DNA of 64,000 bases from Roseburia faecis (GCF_001406815.1 NZ_CVRR01000071.1:79515-143514); one strand, 5' to 3'. Counted from the stretch's first letter, positions 25,922-35,731 are shown. Notes: generated by a model from the letters alone, not told the origin. Made by a program: numbers and translations.

Positions 25922-25957
25922 TATGCTAAGAATAGCATAACCAATTGGAAATGTAAA
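25922..25957 (-). promoter_or_regulatory. Promoter of cold-shock gene with palindrome over -10
   Basis: On the minus strand TTTACA (25952-25957) and TATTCT (25929-25934) are spaced 17 bp. The -10 sits in an inverted repeat, TATGCTA with TAGCATA (25922-25939), which could be a repressor site or a cold-sensitive mRNA hairpin. Confidence 0.6.
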
Positions 25958-25984
25958 GCAAAATCTTCGTGAAATAGCCGGATT

Positions 25985-26488
25985 TTAAAGCACTTCAAAA
26001 GAAATGTCGTGTTGTGAGAGAAATTGTCTGACAAATTTGTCCCATTCCGGTTCTAATGTCTTATCTGTGGAAAAAATGCGGTAAGAAATTCCGGTAGTCA
26101 GTGTAAGCATCTGATTTTGAAATTTGATGTTCATGGACATGGCGGAAATATCCGCCGGGGTATAGGAACTTCCGATTCGTTCCATGGTGCGTTTTTGATT
26201 TTCCGGCGACAGCATCAGGACGAATTTAAAGGAGGATGGAGCCTTTTTTCCTTTGATCAGGTCAAAGATGCGTGGACGGAGCATGGAGAATGGAAGAAAA
26301 TGAAAAGTTTTAATACCGAGTTCTTCGGCTTCTGTATCTGTATAGAATCCTTTGGTAATAGTTCCATCAATCACATAGCTTGCAAAAGAAACGACAATGC
26401 CCTCCTGAAGCAGAAAATGGTCAAAAATTTCAGTTTTGAGAAATTTATTCATAAAATCTTTTTTGTTTGTTAATGCAAGAGCCAGCAT
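25985..26488 (-). CDS. DUF5721-family protein
   Basis: The start MLALALTNKKDFMNKFLKTE and the following FDHFLLQEGIVVSFASYVIDG fit the Lachnospiraceae DUF5721 family, by recollection. The length is 167 aa with no membrane segment. The start is fixed by GGGGAGG 6 bases upstream; in-frame codons further upstream have no RBS. It sits alone between the cold-shock gene and the divergent M18 aminopeptidase gene. Function is unknown. Confidence 0.7.
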   Translation of the reverse strand: MLALALTNKKDFMNKFLKTEIFDHFLLQEGIVVSFASYVIDGTITKGFYTDTEAEELGIKTFHFLPFSMLRPRIFDLIKGKKAPSSFKFVLMLSPENQKRTMERIGSSYTPADISAMSMNIKFQNQMLTLTTGISYRIFSTDKTLEPEWDKFVRQFLSQHDISFEVL

Positions 26489-26681
26489 AAAAAACCTCCC
26501 CATTGTGAAACCGATAAAACGGCAGCTGATATAGTTTAATTTTAGCATGAGTGACTTCATCTTTTCAATCATAATGTGTTATAATGCCACTGATTGATAG
26601 AAAATGCACGGTTACTGCTCACAGGTTCCCCTGCGAACCGTAACGATGCAATCACTTAAGAAAAGAAGGGAAACTATAACT

Positions 26682-27962
26682 ATGAAAGAATCATTTTTGA
26701 TAGATGTTTTAAAAAAAGGAGTATCACCGTTTCATTGTGTGGAAGCAGCCATGCAGACGTTAGAGGAATCCGGCTTTGAGGAACTAGAGTATGCCAGACC
26801 ATGGAATCTGAAAAAAGGAAAGGCTTATATGATGAATCATCATGGAACAACGCTCTATGCATTTACAGTTGGAGAAAACTTCCGTGCGGATGCAATGCTG
26901 CGCATGGCAGCTGCACATACAGATTATCCATATCTGCGGATCAAACCAAATGCGGATTTTGTGACAGACCGGTATGCGCAGGTGAACGTGGAAGTATATG
27001 GCGGACCGATTTTAAATACATGGTTTGATCGTCCGCTGGGGATTGCAGGGCGCGTGATCGTTCGAAGCAAAGATGTGTTTGCCCCGAAGACCATGCTGTA
27101 TCGTTCCGGTCGTCCGGTTCTTATTATTCCAAACCTTGCCATTCACATGAACCGGGAAGTGAATAAGGGAGTGGCAATCAATAATCAGGTAGATTTGATG
27201 CCGGTTGCGGATATGCTGCCAGAAGAACAGCAGAGTACCGATTATTTCCTGTCATTTCTTGCGGAAGAGCTGGCAGTAAAAAAAGAGGATATTCTGGATT
27301 TTGAACTGAATACATACTGTGTGGAAGAACCGGCATATGTGGGGATAAAAGAGACACTGCTGTCTTCTCCGCGACTGGATAACCAGACATCCGTTGCGGC
27401 ACTGCTGGCAGCCATCGTGGAAGGAACACGGACCGATGGTATCAATCTGATCGCACTGTTTGATAATGAAGAAATCGGAAATACCAGCAAACAGGGCGCA
27501 GCATCGATCTTATTGCATGATATGGTAAAACGCATCTACCGATCGCTTGGCTGCAGTGAGGAAGAAACGGATTGTGCGATGTATGGAGGTATGCTGCTTT
27601 CCGTGGATGTGGCGCATGCACTGCATCCGAATCATAAGGAGAAAATGGATATTACCAATCATCCGGTGCTTGGGGATGGATTCTGTATCAAAGAGGCATG
27701 TTCCCAGTCTTATGCGACGGATGCAAAGGCAATCGGAATTCTGCGGCAGCTCTGCGATCAGAATAAAATCGCATACCAGAGGTTTGTCAATCGTTCCGAT
27801 GTGCGCGGGGGTGGTACACTGGGATCGGTTGCATCCACGCTGTTTCCGGTCCGCACAGTGGATATTGGAATTCCGCTCTTATCGATGCATTCTGCACGGG
27901 AACTGATGGGACGAACGGATTTTGATGCTCTGGCATCAGCTGTGACGGCATATTTTTCCTGA
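26682..27962 (+). CDS. M18-family aminopeptidase
   Basis: Metal-binding and catalytic segments of M18 aspartyl-type aminopeptidases are visible: AAHTDYPYLRIKPN near 78 (His ligand), SPRLDNQTSV near 228 (Asp), LFDNEEIGNTSKQGA near 258 (Glu-Glu), and the C-terminal GGGTLGS and MHSARELMG (final His). The length is 426 aa. The start is ATG 26682 after AAGAAGGGAAA; a frame back to 26604 lacks an RBS. It is a cytoplasmic peptidase that removes acidic N-terminal residues in known members. Confidence 0.92.
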   Translation: MKESFLIDVLKKGVSPFHCVEAAMQTLEESGFEELEYARPWNLKKGKAYMMNHHGTTLYAFTVGENFRADAMLRMAAAHTDYPYLRIKPNADFVTDRYAQVNVEVYGGPILNTWFDRPLGIAGRVIVRSKDVFAPKTMLYRSGRPVLIIPNLAIHMNREVNKGVAINNQVDLMPVADMLPEEQQSTDYFLSFLAEELAVKKEDILDFELNTYCVEEPAYVGIKETLLSSPRLDNQTSVAALLAAIVEGTRTDGINLIALFDNEEIGNTSKQGAASILLHDMVKRIYRSLGCSEEETDCAMYGGMLLSVDVAHALHPNHKEKMDITNHPVLGDGFCIKEACSQSYATDAKAIGILRQLCDQNKIAYQRFVNRSDVRGGGTLGSVASTLFPVRTVDIGIPLLSMHSARELMGRTDFDALASAVTAYFS

Positions 27963-28142
27963 AAAATATGAAGAAACTATAAAATATGCCTTTTTCCCCT
28001 TTTCAAATATCTGAAACCGTGTTATGATATGAACATAGTAATGAATACTACATGTAATAGAAAATAAAAACTTTTTATAAAGTAATGATAAACACACGCA
28101 CTTCATAAAATGATAGACGTATTTTAGAAAAGAGGGATGGAT

Positions 28143-28988
28143 ATGAGTCAGTATAAAATTGTAATTGACAGTTGTGGAGAACTTCCTGAGGATTTAAAGG
28201 CAGATGGACATTTTTGCACAGTGCCGCTTTTGCTGGATGTGGATGGATATCAGATCACAGATGATGAAACTTTTAATCAGAGAGATTTCTTGCAGAGAGT
28301 AAAGGCATGTATTCACAGCCCGAAATCTTCCTGCCCGTCTCCGGAGCGTTATATGAGAGCTTATGAGGGAGAGGCGGAGCATGTATATGTTGTGACGTTG
28401 TCCGGAAAATTGAGCGGATCTTACAACAGTGCGGTACTTGCAGCAGATCTTTATCATGAAGAGCATGAGGATTCCAAGCAGATTCATGTATTTAATTCCA
28501 AGTCGGCCTCGATTGGGGAAACCCTGATCGGATTAAAGATTCAGGAGCTGGAAGAATCCGGTGCATCTTTTGAAGAAATTGTAACAGAGGTGGAATCTTA
28601 CATTTCTTCCATGAACACATTTTTTGTCATTGAGACACTTGAAACACTGCGCAAGGCTGGCCGTCTGAGTGGACTGAAAGCATTTGTGGCAAATACTTTA
28701 AACATCAAGCCGGTAATGGGATCCACCAAAGAAGGAACGATTCAGCAGCTTGGTCAGGCAAGGGGCATGAAGAAGGCACTTTCCAAGATGGTAGAGGATA
28801 TGTTCAAAGTAACCAAAAACTGCGAGAACCGTGTGCTTGCCATTTCCCACTGCAATTGTCCGGAACGTGCACAGTTTGTGAAGGACACAATTGAGAAAGT
28901 CGCAAAATTCAAAAAGATTGTAATTGTCAATACGGCCGGGGTATCCAGCATGTATGCAAATGAAGGCGGAGTGATCCTTTCGGTATAG
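28143..28988 (+). CDS. DegV-family fatty-acid-binding protein
   Basis: The DegV fold is seen in VIDSCGELP at the N terminus, TLSGKLSGSYNSA near 83 (lipid carboxylate-binding Ser), VFNSKSASIGE near 115, LRKAGRLSG near 165 and NIKPVMG near 180. The length is 281 aa. ATG 28143 has GAGGG 6 bases upstream, whereas ATG 28137 abuts it. Members deliver fatty acids to the FakA kinase; no fakA is in the window. A terminator follows. Confidence 0.88.
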   Translation: MSQYKIVIDSCGELPEDLKADGHFCTVPLLLDVDGYQITDDETFNQRDFLQRVKACIHSPKSSCPSPERYMRAYEGEAEHVYVVTLSGKLSGSYNSAVLAADLYHEEHEDSKQIHVFNSKSASIGETLIGLKIQELEESGASFEEIVTEVESYISSMNTFFVIETLETLRKAGRLSGLKAFVANTLNIKPVMGSTKEGTIQQLGQARGMKKALSKMVEDMFKVTKNCENRVLAISHCNCPERAQFVKDTIEKVAKFKKIVIVNTAGVSSMYANEGGVILSV

Positions 28989-29030
28989 GATTTTGCACTT
29001 GAAACAACCGTCATATAGAAGTAGAATACG

Positions 29031-29064
29031 GGGAGAAGCTTTTTATAAGCTTCTCCCTATTTTT
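29031..29064 (+). terminator. Terminator after degV-like gene
   Basis: GGGAGAAGCTT pairs perfectly with AAGCTTCTCCC around a 5-base loop and is followed by TATTTTT. Confidence 0.88.
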
Positions 29065-29121
29065 GTGAGTCAGGTACCGGCTGCCGAAAGCAGTTTACAG
29101 ATACCTGCAGGGAGAATAAAG

Positions 29122-30345
29122 ATGTATTCATATGAAGAAGTATTGGATCAGATAGAAAATGGAAGACGGTTTGGAAACCGGCCGGGAGTGGAAATTACCG
29201 GAATCATGTTAGAACAGATGGGACAGCCGCAAAACGGGATGCCATTTATTCATGTGGCGGGAACCAACGGAAAAGGATCGGTCTGCGCATTCCTGACATC
29301 AGTTTTCCGGGAAGCCGGATTAAAAGTCGGAACATTTATTTCTCCACACCTGATTGATTTTGAAGAGCGTATCATGGTTGATGGCAGACAGATTTCCAGA
29401 GAAGATGTGACACGAATCGGCAATGTTCTGCTGGAGCAGGAATTTGGCGTGACACCGACCATGTTTGATTATTGCGTGCTTATGGCGGTACTGTATTTTA
29501 AAGAACAAAACTGCGATCTTGTAATTATGGAGACCGGCCTCGGAGGCAGACTTGATTCTACGAATGCACTGGGAAATCCGGTGGTATCGGTGATCACACG
29601 GATTGGTTATGATCACATGAACATTCTTGGAAATACCATAGAAGAGATTGCACAGGAAAAAGCGGGAATTATCAAAGCCGGAGTGCCGGTGGTAATTGCA
29701 CCGCAGGAATCGGAAGCACTTGCGGTGCTGCAAAGGGCGGCCGCAGCAAAGGGAGTACGTGCGCGGTGTGTACAGGAGAATGACCTGCAGGGGGCAAAGG
29801 CAGTACAGCCGGGACTTTTGGGTGCTTATCAGAGAGAAAACGCCGCTACAGCCATGTGTGCGGCACAAGTGGCATGGACCGGATGCCGGATAGAAAAAGA
29901 GAAGATGAAAACCGTTATTGCCCGTGGAATTCACAGAGCGGTATGGCCGGGGCGTATGGAAATTTTAAGTACAGAACCGTTTCTGATGGTGGATGGTGCA
30001 CACAACAGTAACGGAATCCATGCATTGCGTACAAGTCTCGAAGAATTGTATCCGGAGGAAAAGTTTCATTTTGTGATGGGTGTGATGGCAGACAAAGACT
30101 ATGAAAAGATGATCGGGGAACTGTTGCCGATTGCCATGGATTTTGTAACCGTCACACCAGAGAGTGCACGGGCACTGCAAGGGGAAACACTGGCAGAAGA
30201 TATCAGAAAACAAGGGGTGCCTGCACACGCAATTACAAAGGTTGCAGAGATTCCGGAACTTTTAACACCAAAAGAAAAGACGATTGCGCTGGGGTCTTTG
30301 TATTTTATCGGGGAATTAAAAAGCGTATATCAGAATAGGGCATAA
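29122..30345 (+). CDS. folC: Bifunctional folylpolyglutamate synthase / dihydrofolate synthase
   Basis: The Mur-ligase-like ATP site HVAGTNGKGSV is near residue 45, with SPHLIDFEERI near 76, ETGLGGRLDSTN near 137 and VDGAHNSNG near 288. The 407-aa length is typical of FolC, which adds glutamate to folates. The start at 29122 follows AGGGAG; upstream codons run through the preceding terminator. Between terminator and RBS a small stem-loop (CAGGTA with TACCTG, 29071-29107) is visible. The LRR gene follows after 19 bases. Confidence 0.93.
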   Translation: MYSYEEVLDQIENGRRFGNRPGVEITGIMLEQMGQPQNGMPFIHVAGTNGKGSVCAFLTSVFREAGLKVGTFISPHLIDFEERIMVDGRQISREDVTRIGNVLLEQEFGVTPTMFDYCVLMAVLYFKEQNCDLVIMETGLGGRLDSTNALGNPVVSVITRIGYDHMNILGNTIEEIAQEKAGIIKAGVPVVIAPQESEALAVLQRAAAAKGVRARCVQENDLQGAKAVQPGLLGAYQRENAATAMCAAQVAWTGCRIEKEKMKTVIARGIHRAVWPGRMEILSTEPFLMVDGAHNSNGIHALRTSLEELYPEEKFHFVMGVMADKDYEKMIGELLPIAMDFVTVTPESARALQGETLAEDIRKQGVPAHAITKVAEIPELLTPKEKTIALGSLYFIGELKSVYQNRA

Positions 30346-30364
30346 CAGATGCAGGAGTATCCAT

Positions 30365-31237
30365 ATGGCATTGCAATATGAAACAACAAAAGAACATACA
30401 ATTACCGTTACCGGGTATGAAGGAACCATAAGACATCTGGTCATTCCGGATCAGGTGGATGGATGTCCGGTGAAAACGATCGGCAAAAATGCATTTTCCG
30501 CAAGGGAAGATTTAGAGAGTGTAAGTATTCCAAAGACGGTGGAAACGCTTGGAAGATATGCATTTTATAACTGTAAAAAACTCAAAAACATTTCGCTGTA
30601 CGACAGTGTGGAAGACTATTATGACGGCGTGATCAAACAGTGCCATTGTCTGGAAGAAGTGAAGCTGACGCAGCTTAGAGGAGACTATTCGGTGATGAAA
30701 GAACTTCTGGCAGATACCGACCGCAGGCTGCATTTTCGCATAGAGCCATGTGGGCTGCAGCTGACGTTTCCGGCATATGTATACAATTTTGTGGAAGATG
30801 TGGAGGCTCGGGTTCTGCATCACAAGATTGAGGGAAGCGGGTATCCGTACCGGGAATGTGTCACAAGAAAAGGCGTAGATTTACTGGCGTATGACCGTCT
30901 GTTTGCGCAGGTGGTAAATGATGATTATCGCACGGCAATTGAGATTGCCTGTGACCGGCTGATGCATCCGATTGAGCTGGAGAACCATCTGCGGGAACAG
31001 TACGAACAGTATCTCGAACAGAATGCAGAGGTGATCCTTAAGGTGCTGATTCCGGAGAATAAGGTGGAAGAGATTTCCTATCTTTGTGATTCCTGCCTGA
31101 TTCCGGAAGCGGCACTTGCCGATGCCCTTCCGCTGGCATCGGAGGAAAAGATGAGTCAGATTGCAGCAATACTGATGGAATATCAGCGGAGTAATTTCGG
31201 AAAGAAGAAAGCATTCACCATGTCTTTGGACTGGTAG
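30365..31237 (+). CDS. Leucine-rich repeat (BspA-like) protein linked to VWA/MoxR genes
   Basis: Residues about 15-105 form BspA-type LRR units (GTIRHLVIPDQVDGCPVKTIG, SVSIPKTVETLGRYAF, KLKNISLYDS). The remaining 185 residues are alpha-helical and not recognised. There is no signal peptide, so it should be cytoplasmic, unlike surface BspA proteins. The length is 290 aa. It is 13 bases ahead of the VWA gene and shares its direction, which suggests an adaptor or target-recognition subunit of the MoxR/VWA machinery. That role is inferred from position. Confidence 0.72.
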   Translation: MALQYETTKEHTITVTGYEGTIRHLVIPDQVDGCPVKTIGKNAFSAREDLESVSIPKTVETLGRYAFYNCKKLKNISLYDSVEDYYDGVIKQCHCLEEVKLTQLRGDYSVMKELLADTDRRLHFRIEPCGLQLTFPAYVYNFVEDVEARVLHHKIEGSGYPYRECVTRKGVDLLAYDRLFAQVVNDDYRTAIEIACDRLMHPIELENHLREQYEQYLEQNAEVILKVLIPENKVEEISYLCDSCLIPEAALADALPLASEEKMSQIAAILMEYQRSNFGKKKAFTMSLDW

Positions 31238-31250
31238 GAAAAGGAGAACG

Positions 31251-32675
31251 ATGAAGACAAGGGAACAACTGGAAGCAACCGGAAATAAAATATTAAACAG
31301 TGTCAGGACAGAACTGTATCTGTCGATGCGGTTTATGGGACCGGCACTCGGAAGTCTGGGATTTGCCATGGATCTGTCAACGAGAACAGTGGGCACGGAT
31401 GCGGTATATATCCGGTTCAATCCGACCTATCTGCTGCAGACTTATATTGAACGGCCGGAAATTTTAAATCGGACATATATGCATATGCTCATGCACTGTC
31501 TGTTCCGGCATATGTTTTCCGCAAAACAGCACGAGGATGCACAGCTGTGGGATCTCTGTTGTGATATTGCAGTGGAATCGGTGGTGGATTCCATGGATTA
31601 TCCGACCATTTTGCGTGTGACTTCGGATTTCCGGCAGGAGTGGTATGAAAAACTGGAAAAGGAAGTTTCAGTGCTTACAGCGGAAAAACTGTACCAGTAT
31701 TTTATGCTGCGCAAACGCGATCCATATCTGGAAGAATCCCTCCGGCAGGAATTTTTGCTCTGTGACCACAGTTTCTGGCAGCGCATGGAGAAAGAACCGT
31801 CGCAGGAGCAGAATAAAAACCAGCCCCCGGTGCCGCAGGAGAATCCGCAGATGGACAGTGATCAGCAGGAAAATGCCGGGGAGAAAACGTCTGATGCAAC
31901 GCCGCTTGGAAAAACCGATCCAAAGGAAGACGAGTGGAAAGAACATGCAAAGCGTATCGAAAGCGATATGGAAACCTATGCAAAAGACGCGGCGGCAGAT
32001 GCGGGAAAGCTTGCATGGATGTTAAAGCTGAGCAGCCGGGAGCGAAAAAGCTACAAAGAATTTTTAAAGAGGTTTGCAGTTGTGAGAGAAGAAGTTTCCG
32101 TGGATATGGATTCGTTTGATTACGGATTTTACATGTATGGACTGCAGCATTACGGAAACATGCCTCTGATCGAGGAAAACGAATTCCGGGAGGCAAAAAA
32201 GATCGAAGAACTTGTTATTGCAATCGATACTTCGGCCTCCTGCAAGGAAAAACTTGTGCAGCAGTTTTTGAATGAGACGGGGGCAATTTTAAAGCACCAG
32301 GAGAGTTTTTTCCATAAAGTGAATATCCGCATCATCGAATGTGATAACCAGATTCAAAAAGATATTCCAATCAAAAATCTGGATGAAATCGGGAAATATA
32401 CCGAGCAGTTTTCCGTTTCCGGAGGGTATGGAACGGATTTTCGGCCGGTATTTTCCTATGTAGAGAAATTAAGAAACAGCGGGGAACTCAAAAACTTAAA
32501 AGGACTGATGTATTTTACGGACGGGTATGGAGAATATCCGAAAAAACCGACGGATTATCAGACGGTATTTGTTTTTTACGGGGATGACACACCGCAGAAA
32601 ACTTTTTCGGGAGAGCCGATAAAAGTGCCGGACTGGGCAGTGAAATTATATTTGTCAGAGGATACAAAAGGATAG
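31251..32675 (+). CDS. VWA-like, DUF2201-type putative metallopeptidase
   Basis: The N-terminal region holds YMHMLMHCLFRHMF near 80, an HxxxH cluster with Met where a metalloprotease HExxH Glu would be, as in DUF2201 N-terminal domains. Residues about 190-250 are charged and low in complexity. The C-terminal VWA domain has an intact MIDAS: AIDTSASC near 325 (DxSxS), Thr in GYGTDF near 387, and Asp in YFTDGYGE near 417. The length is 474 aa. It is the middle gene of the LRR-VWA-MoxR set. Such pairs act as metal-ion-dependent assembly or remodelling modules in known cases. Confidence 0.82.
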   Translation: MKTREQLEATGNKILNSVRTELYLSMRFMGPALGSLGFAMDLSTRTVGTDAVYIRFNPTYLLQTYIERPEILNRTYMHMLMHCLFRHMFSAKQHEDAQLWDLCCDIAVESVVDSMDYPTILRVTSDFRQEWYEKLEKEVSVLTAEKLYQYFMLRKRDPYLEESLRQEFLLCDHSFWQRMEKEPSQEQNKNQPPVPQENPQMDSDQQENAGEKTSDATPLGKTDPKEDEWKEHAKRIESDMETYAKDAAADAGKLAWMLKLSSRERKSYKEFLKRFAVVREEVSVDMDSFDYGFYMYGLQHYGNMPLIEENEFREAKKIEELVIAIDTSASCKEKLVQQFLNETGAILKHQESFFHKVNIRIIECDNQIQKDIPIKNLDEIGKYTEQFSVSGGYGTDFRPVFSYVEKLRNSGELKNLKGLMYFTDGYGEYPKKPTDYQTVFVFYGDDTPQKTFSGEPIKVPDWAVKLYLSEDTKG

Positions 32676-32691
32676 ATAAAGGAGAAATTTT

Positions 32692-34203
32692 ATGAACATC
32701 AAACAGGCAAAACAGGAAATCATAAATACGGTTCAGGCGTACCTGACAAAAGATGAGACCGGGGAGTATGCGATTCCTGTGGAACGACAGCGTCCGGTAC
32801 TTTTGATCGGGCCGCCTGGAATCGGTAAGACCGCAATTATGGAACAGGTGGCGCAGGAGTGCGGAATCAATCTGGTTTCTTATACGATCACACATCATAC
32901 GAGACAGAGTGCGATCGGACTGCCGTTTATCTCGAAGAAAACCTATGATGGGGAGGATGTATCGGTCACAGAGTATACAATGAGTGAAATTATCGCCTCG
33001 ATCTATGATCAGATCGAACAAAGCGGAATTCATGAGGGAATCCTGTTTCTCGATGAAATCAACTGTGTATCCGAGACGCTGGCTCCGACGATGCTGCAGT
33101 TCCTGCAGTACAAGACATTCGGAAATCACAGGGTACCGGATGGCTTTGTCATCGTTACGGCGGGAAATCCTCCAGAATACAACAAGTCGGTGCGGGATTT
33201 TGATATTGTTACTTATGACCGTGTCAAGCGGATTTATATAGAAGAAGATTTTTCTGTGTGGAAAGAGTATGCGTATAAAGCGCAGATTCATGGAGCAATT
33301 CTTTCTTATCTGGAGATTAAAAAGAACAATTTCTATTCGGTTGTGTCGGATCTGGATGGAAAACGGTTTGTGACCGCCCGTGGATGGGAAGATCTCTCAC
33401 AGGTCATGAAAGTGTATGAACAGCTTGGATTTGCCATAGACTATGACTTTGTTGTGCAGTATCTGCAGGACGAGGAGATTGCCCGCGATTTTGCTGCTTA
33501 TTATGAACTGTACAATAAGTATAAGAATATTTACCGTATACCGGAAATCTTAGAGGGTAGTATACCGGAAAACAGTATGACGATCAAAAATGCACCGTTT
33601 GACGAGAAGCTGAGTCTGCTGGGGCTGCTTTTGGACAGCCTGGGACAGGAATTCATTTCTTATTACCGGAAAAAAGCTGCACAGGAAGCTTTTTTTGAGC
33701 AGCTGGGATTTTTGCGGAGCGATCTGAAAGAAGGACGGGGAAGCGGAAAAGAAATTCTGGAAAGACAGATTTCTTCTTATGACACCATGATCACTCACCG
33801 GAAAAAGGCCGGCATGATCGACAGGGAACAGGAAAAAGCCATGTGTGCGGCACTTCAGGCAATGAATGACTGCCTGACGGCACTGGCAGTCGAAGGAACC
33901 GGTGATGCAAAAGGAGATTTCTTATGTGTCAAGAAACTGTTTGATGAGAGGGAGCAGATCCGCCAGAAGGAAATTTCAGATGCAGGCCGTCATCTGACGC
34001 ATGCATTTGAATTTCTTGCACGGGTATTTGGAGAGGGACAGGAAATGGTAATCTTTTTGTCCGAACTTTCGGCCGGTTATTACAGTCTGAAATTTGTCAG
34101 TGAATGTGGAAATGATGCCTATTATAAGTACAACAAACTTCTGCTTTTGAAAGAACGCACACAGGAGTTAAAGGACGAAGCAATGGAACTTCTGGGACTT
34201 TAG
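32692..34203 (+). CDS. MoxR-type AAA+ ATPase
   Basis: Walker A GPPGIGKTAI is near residue 42, Walker B GILFLDEINCVS near 117, and sensor 1 VIVTAGNPPEYN near 150. A long C-terminal helical region (residues about 240-503) distinguishes it from minimal MoxR proteins. The 503-aa protein follows the VWA gene by 16 bases with a good RBS (AAAGGAG). MoxR ATPases usually work with VWA proteins as chaperones for metal insertion or complex maturation. The client here is unknown. Confidence 0.85.
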   Translation: MNIKQAKQEIINTVQAYLTKDETGEYAIPVERQRPVLLIGPPGIGKTAIMEQVAQECGINLVSYTITHHTRQSAIGLPFISKKTYDGEDVSVTEYTMSEIIASIYDQIEQSGIHEGILFLDEINCVSETLAPTMLQFLQYKTFGNHRVPDGFVIVTAGNPPEYNKSVRDFDIVTYDRVKRIYIEEDFSVWKEYAYKAQIHGAILSYLEIKKNNFYSVVSDLDGKRFVTARGWEDLSQVMKVYEQLGFAIDYDFVVQYLQDEEIARDFAAYYELYNKYKNIYRIPEILEGSIPENSMTIKNAPFDEKLSLLGLLLDSLGQEFISYYRKKAAQEAFFEQLGFLRSDLKEGRGSGKEILERQISSYDTMITHRKKAGMIDREQEKAMCAALQAMNDCLTALAVEGTGDAKGDFLCVKKLFDEREQIRQKEISDAGRHLTHAFEFLARVFGEGQEMVIFLSELSAGYYSLKFVSECGNDAYYKYNKLLLLKERTQELKDEAMELLGL

Positions 34204-34259
34204 GGAATCAGGTTATGGTTTTTATGAATTTTTTTGATAGAGAAATTTCATAAGATCTA

Positions 34260-34288
34260 TAGACAAATACTTCAGATTGTACTAAAAT
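34260..34288 (+). promoter_or_regulatory. Promoter of ilvE
   Basis: TAGACA (34260-34265) and TAAAAT (34283-34288) have a 17-bp spacer. The transcript would have an 80-base leader with a small ATAAC/GTTAT hairpin but no recognised T-box. Confidence 0.6.
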
Positions 34289-34372
34289 ATGTAAAAATAA
34301 TAGTACATCCAGTATTCCATAACGAAAAGTTATAGAACACTTGAATTGGAATAGAAAATGGAGGAAATGAAA

Positions 34373-35398
34373 ATGGAGAAAAAAAATCTTGACTGGGGTA
34401 ACCTGGGATTTGGTTACATGACCACAGACTACCGTTATGTTGCAAATTACAAGGATGGAAAGTGGGACGATGGAGCACTGGTAACAGATCCTACCGTTAC
34501 ATTAAATGAGTGTGCAGGTGTATTCCAGTATTCACAGTCCTGTTTTGAAGGATTAAAAGCATACACAACAGAGGACGGACATATTGTATGTTTCCGCCCG
34601 GACTTAAATGCAAGCCGTATGAAAGATTCCTGTGAGAGACTTGAGATGCCGGTATTCCCGGAGGATCGTTTTGTAGATGCCGTAGAGCAGGTAGTAAAGG
34701 CAAATGCAGCATGGGTACCTCCATTTGGTTCCGGAGCAACGCTTTATATCCGCCCATATATGATCGCTACAAACGCTGTTATCGGCGTAAAGCCGGCAGA
34801 TGAGTACCAGTTCCGTATTCTGGTTACACCGGTAGGACCTTACTTCAAGGGCGGCGCAAAGCCAATTACAATCCGTGTTTCCGATTTTGACCGTGCAGCA
34901 CCACACGGAACCGGACATATCAAAGCCGGACTGAATTACGCTATGAGTTTACATGCAATCGTAGATGCACATGCTCAGGGATATGCTGAGAACATGTATC
35001 TTGATCCTGCTACAAGAACTTATGTAGAGGAGACCGGTGGAGCAAACTTCATTTTCATTACCAAGGACGGAACATTCGTAACACCAAAGTCAGACAGTAT
35101 TTTACCTTCCATTACCAGAAGATCCCTGATGGTTGTTGCTGAAAAGTATCTGCATATGCCGGTAGAGCACAGACCGGTTAAATTCTCAGAAGTACCTGAT
35201 TTTGCAGAGTGTGGACTCTGTGGTACTGCAGCCGTTATTTCTCCAATCGGAAAAGTTGTTGATCATGGCAAAGAGATCTGTTTCCCGAGTGGAATGGAAG
35301 AAATGGGACCATATACTAAGAAACTGCGTGAGACACTTACCGGAATCCAGATGGGCGAGATTGAAGGACCGGAAGGCTGGGTTCACAAGATTATGTAA
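34373..35398 (+). CDS. ilvE: Branched-chain amino acid aminotransferase
   Basis: This class IV PLP aminotransferase interconverts Leu/Ile/Val and their 2-oxo acids. It shows QYSQSCFEGLKAY near 50, the PLP-lysine segment GHIKAGLNYAMS near 185 and EETGGANFIF near 218. The length is 341 aa (ilvE type II). ATG 34373 lies 8 bases after GGAGG; two ATGs at 34358 and 34367 are poorly spaced. It is monocistronic, followed by a 770-bp repeat-rich region. Confidence 0.93.
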   Translation: MEKKNLDWGNLGFGYMTTDYRYVANYKDGKWDDGALVTDPTVTLNECAGVFQYSQSCFEGLKAYTTEDGHIVCFRPDLNASRMKDSCERLEMPVFPEDRFVDAVEQVVKANAAWVPPFGSGATLYIRPYMIATNAVIGVKPADEYQFRILVTPVGPYFKGGAKPITIRVSDFDRAAPHGTGHIKAGLNYAMSLHAIVDAHAQGYAENMYLDPATRTYVEETGGANFIFITKDGTFVTPKSDSILPSITRRSLMVVAEKYLHMPVEHRPVKFSEVPDFAECGLCGTAAVISPIGKVVDHGKEICFPSGMEEMGPYTKKLRETLTGIQMGEIEGPEGWVHKIM

Positions 35399-35480
35399 GT
35401 TTTTTCTCAATACGACGAATTTGCGGCGGGCTGTTTTAGAGATAAGGTTTCTTAAAGCGATGAATTTGCGGTGGACATGA

Positions 35481-35609
35481 TTTTGGTTTGAATTTTCTAC
35501 AAATTAGCTCCGGCGTTGATTTCAGGTAGGTTTTAGCAGGGGGATATGTTTTTGCTATTAGCTTTCCCTGATGGAACACCGGAGCAGTTGCAGAAACTTC
35601 AAACCAAAA
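35481..35609. repeat. Imperfect inverted repeat (about 32-bp arms)
   Basis: The left arm at 35481-35513 (TTTTGGTTTGAATTTTCTAC...CTCCGG) matches the reverse complement of 35579-35609 with two gaps and a few changes. The arms are 65 bases apart. It is the first of several inverted repeats in the ilvE-amidase gap, which holds no convincing gene between 35399 and 36173. Confidence 0.75.
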
Positions 35610-35731
35610 CAGTACACGCGCAAATTCTGTGGATTGGAGAAAATATAAAGAAAAGAGCGATTGCCGCAAATTCTGGCTATGAGATAAACATAAAGCTTTA
35701 GAATTTGTTAAAAGAGAAAATTTGTGGAAGA

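Noticed and set aside
31480..31530. Active HExxH metalloprotease in the VWA protein
   Set aside because: The motif reads HMLMH; the catalytic Glu is Met, so peptidase activity is not claimed.
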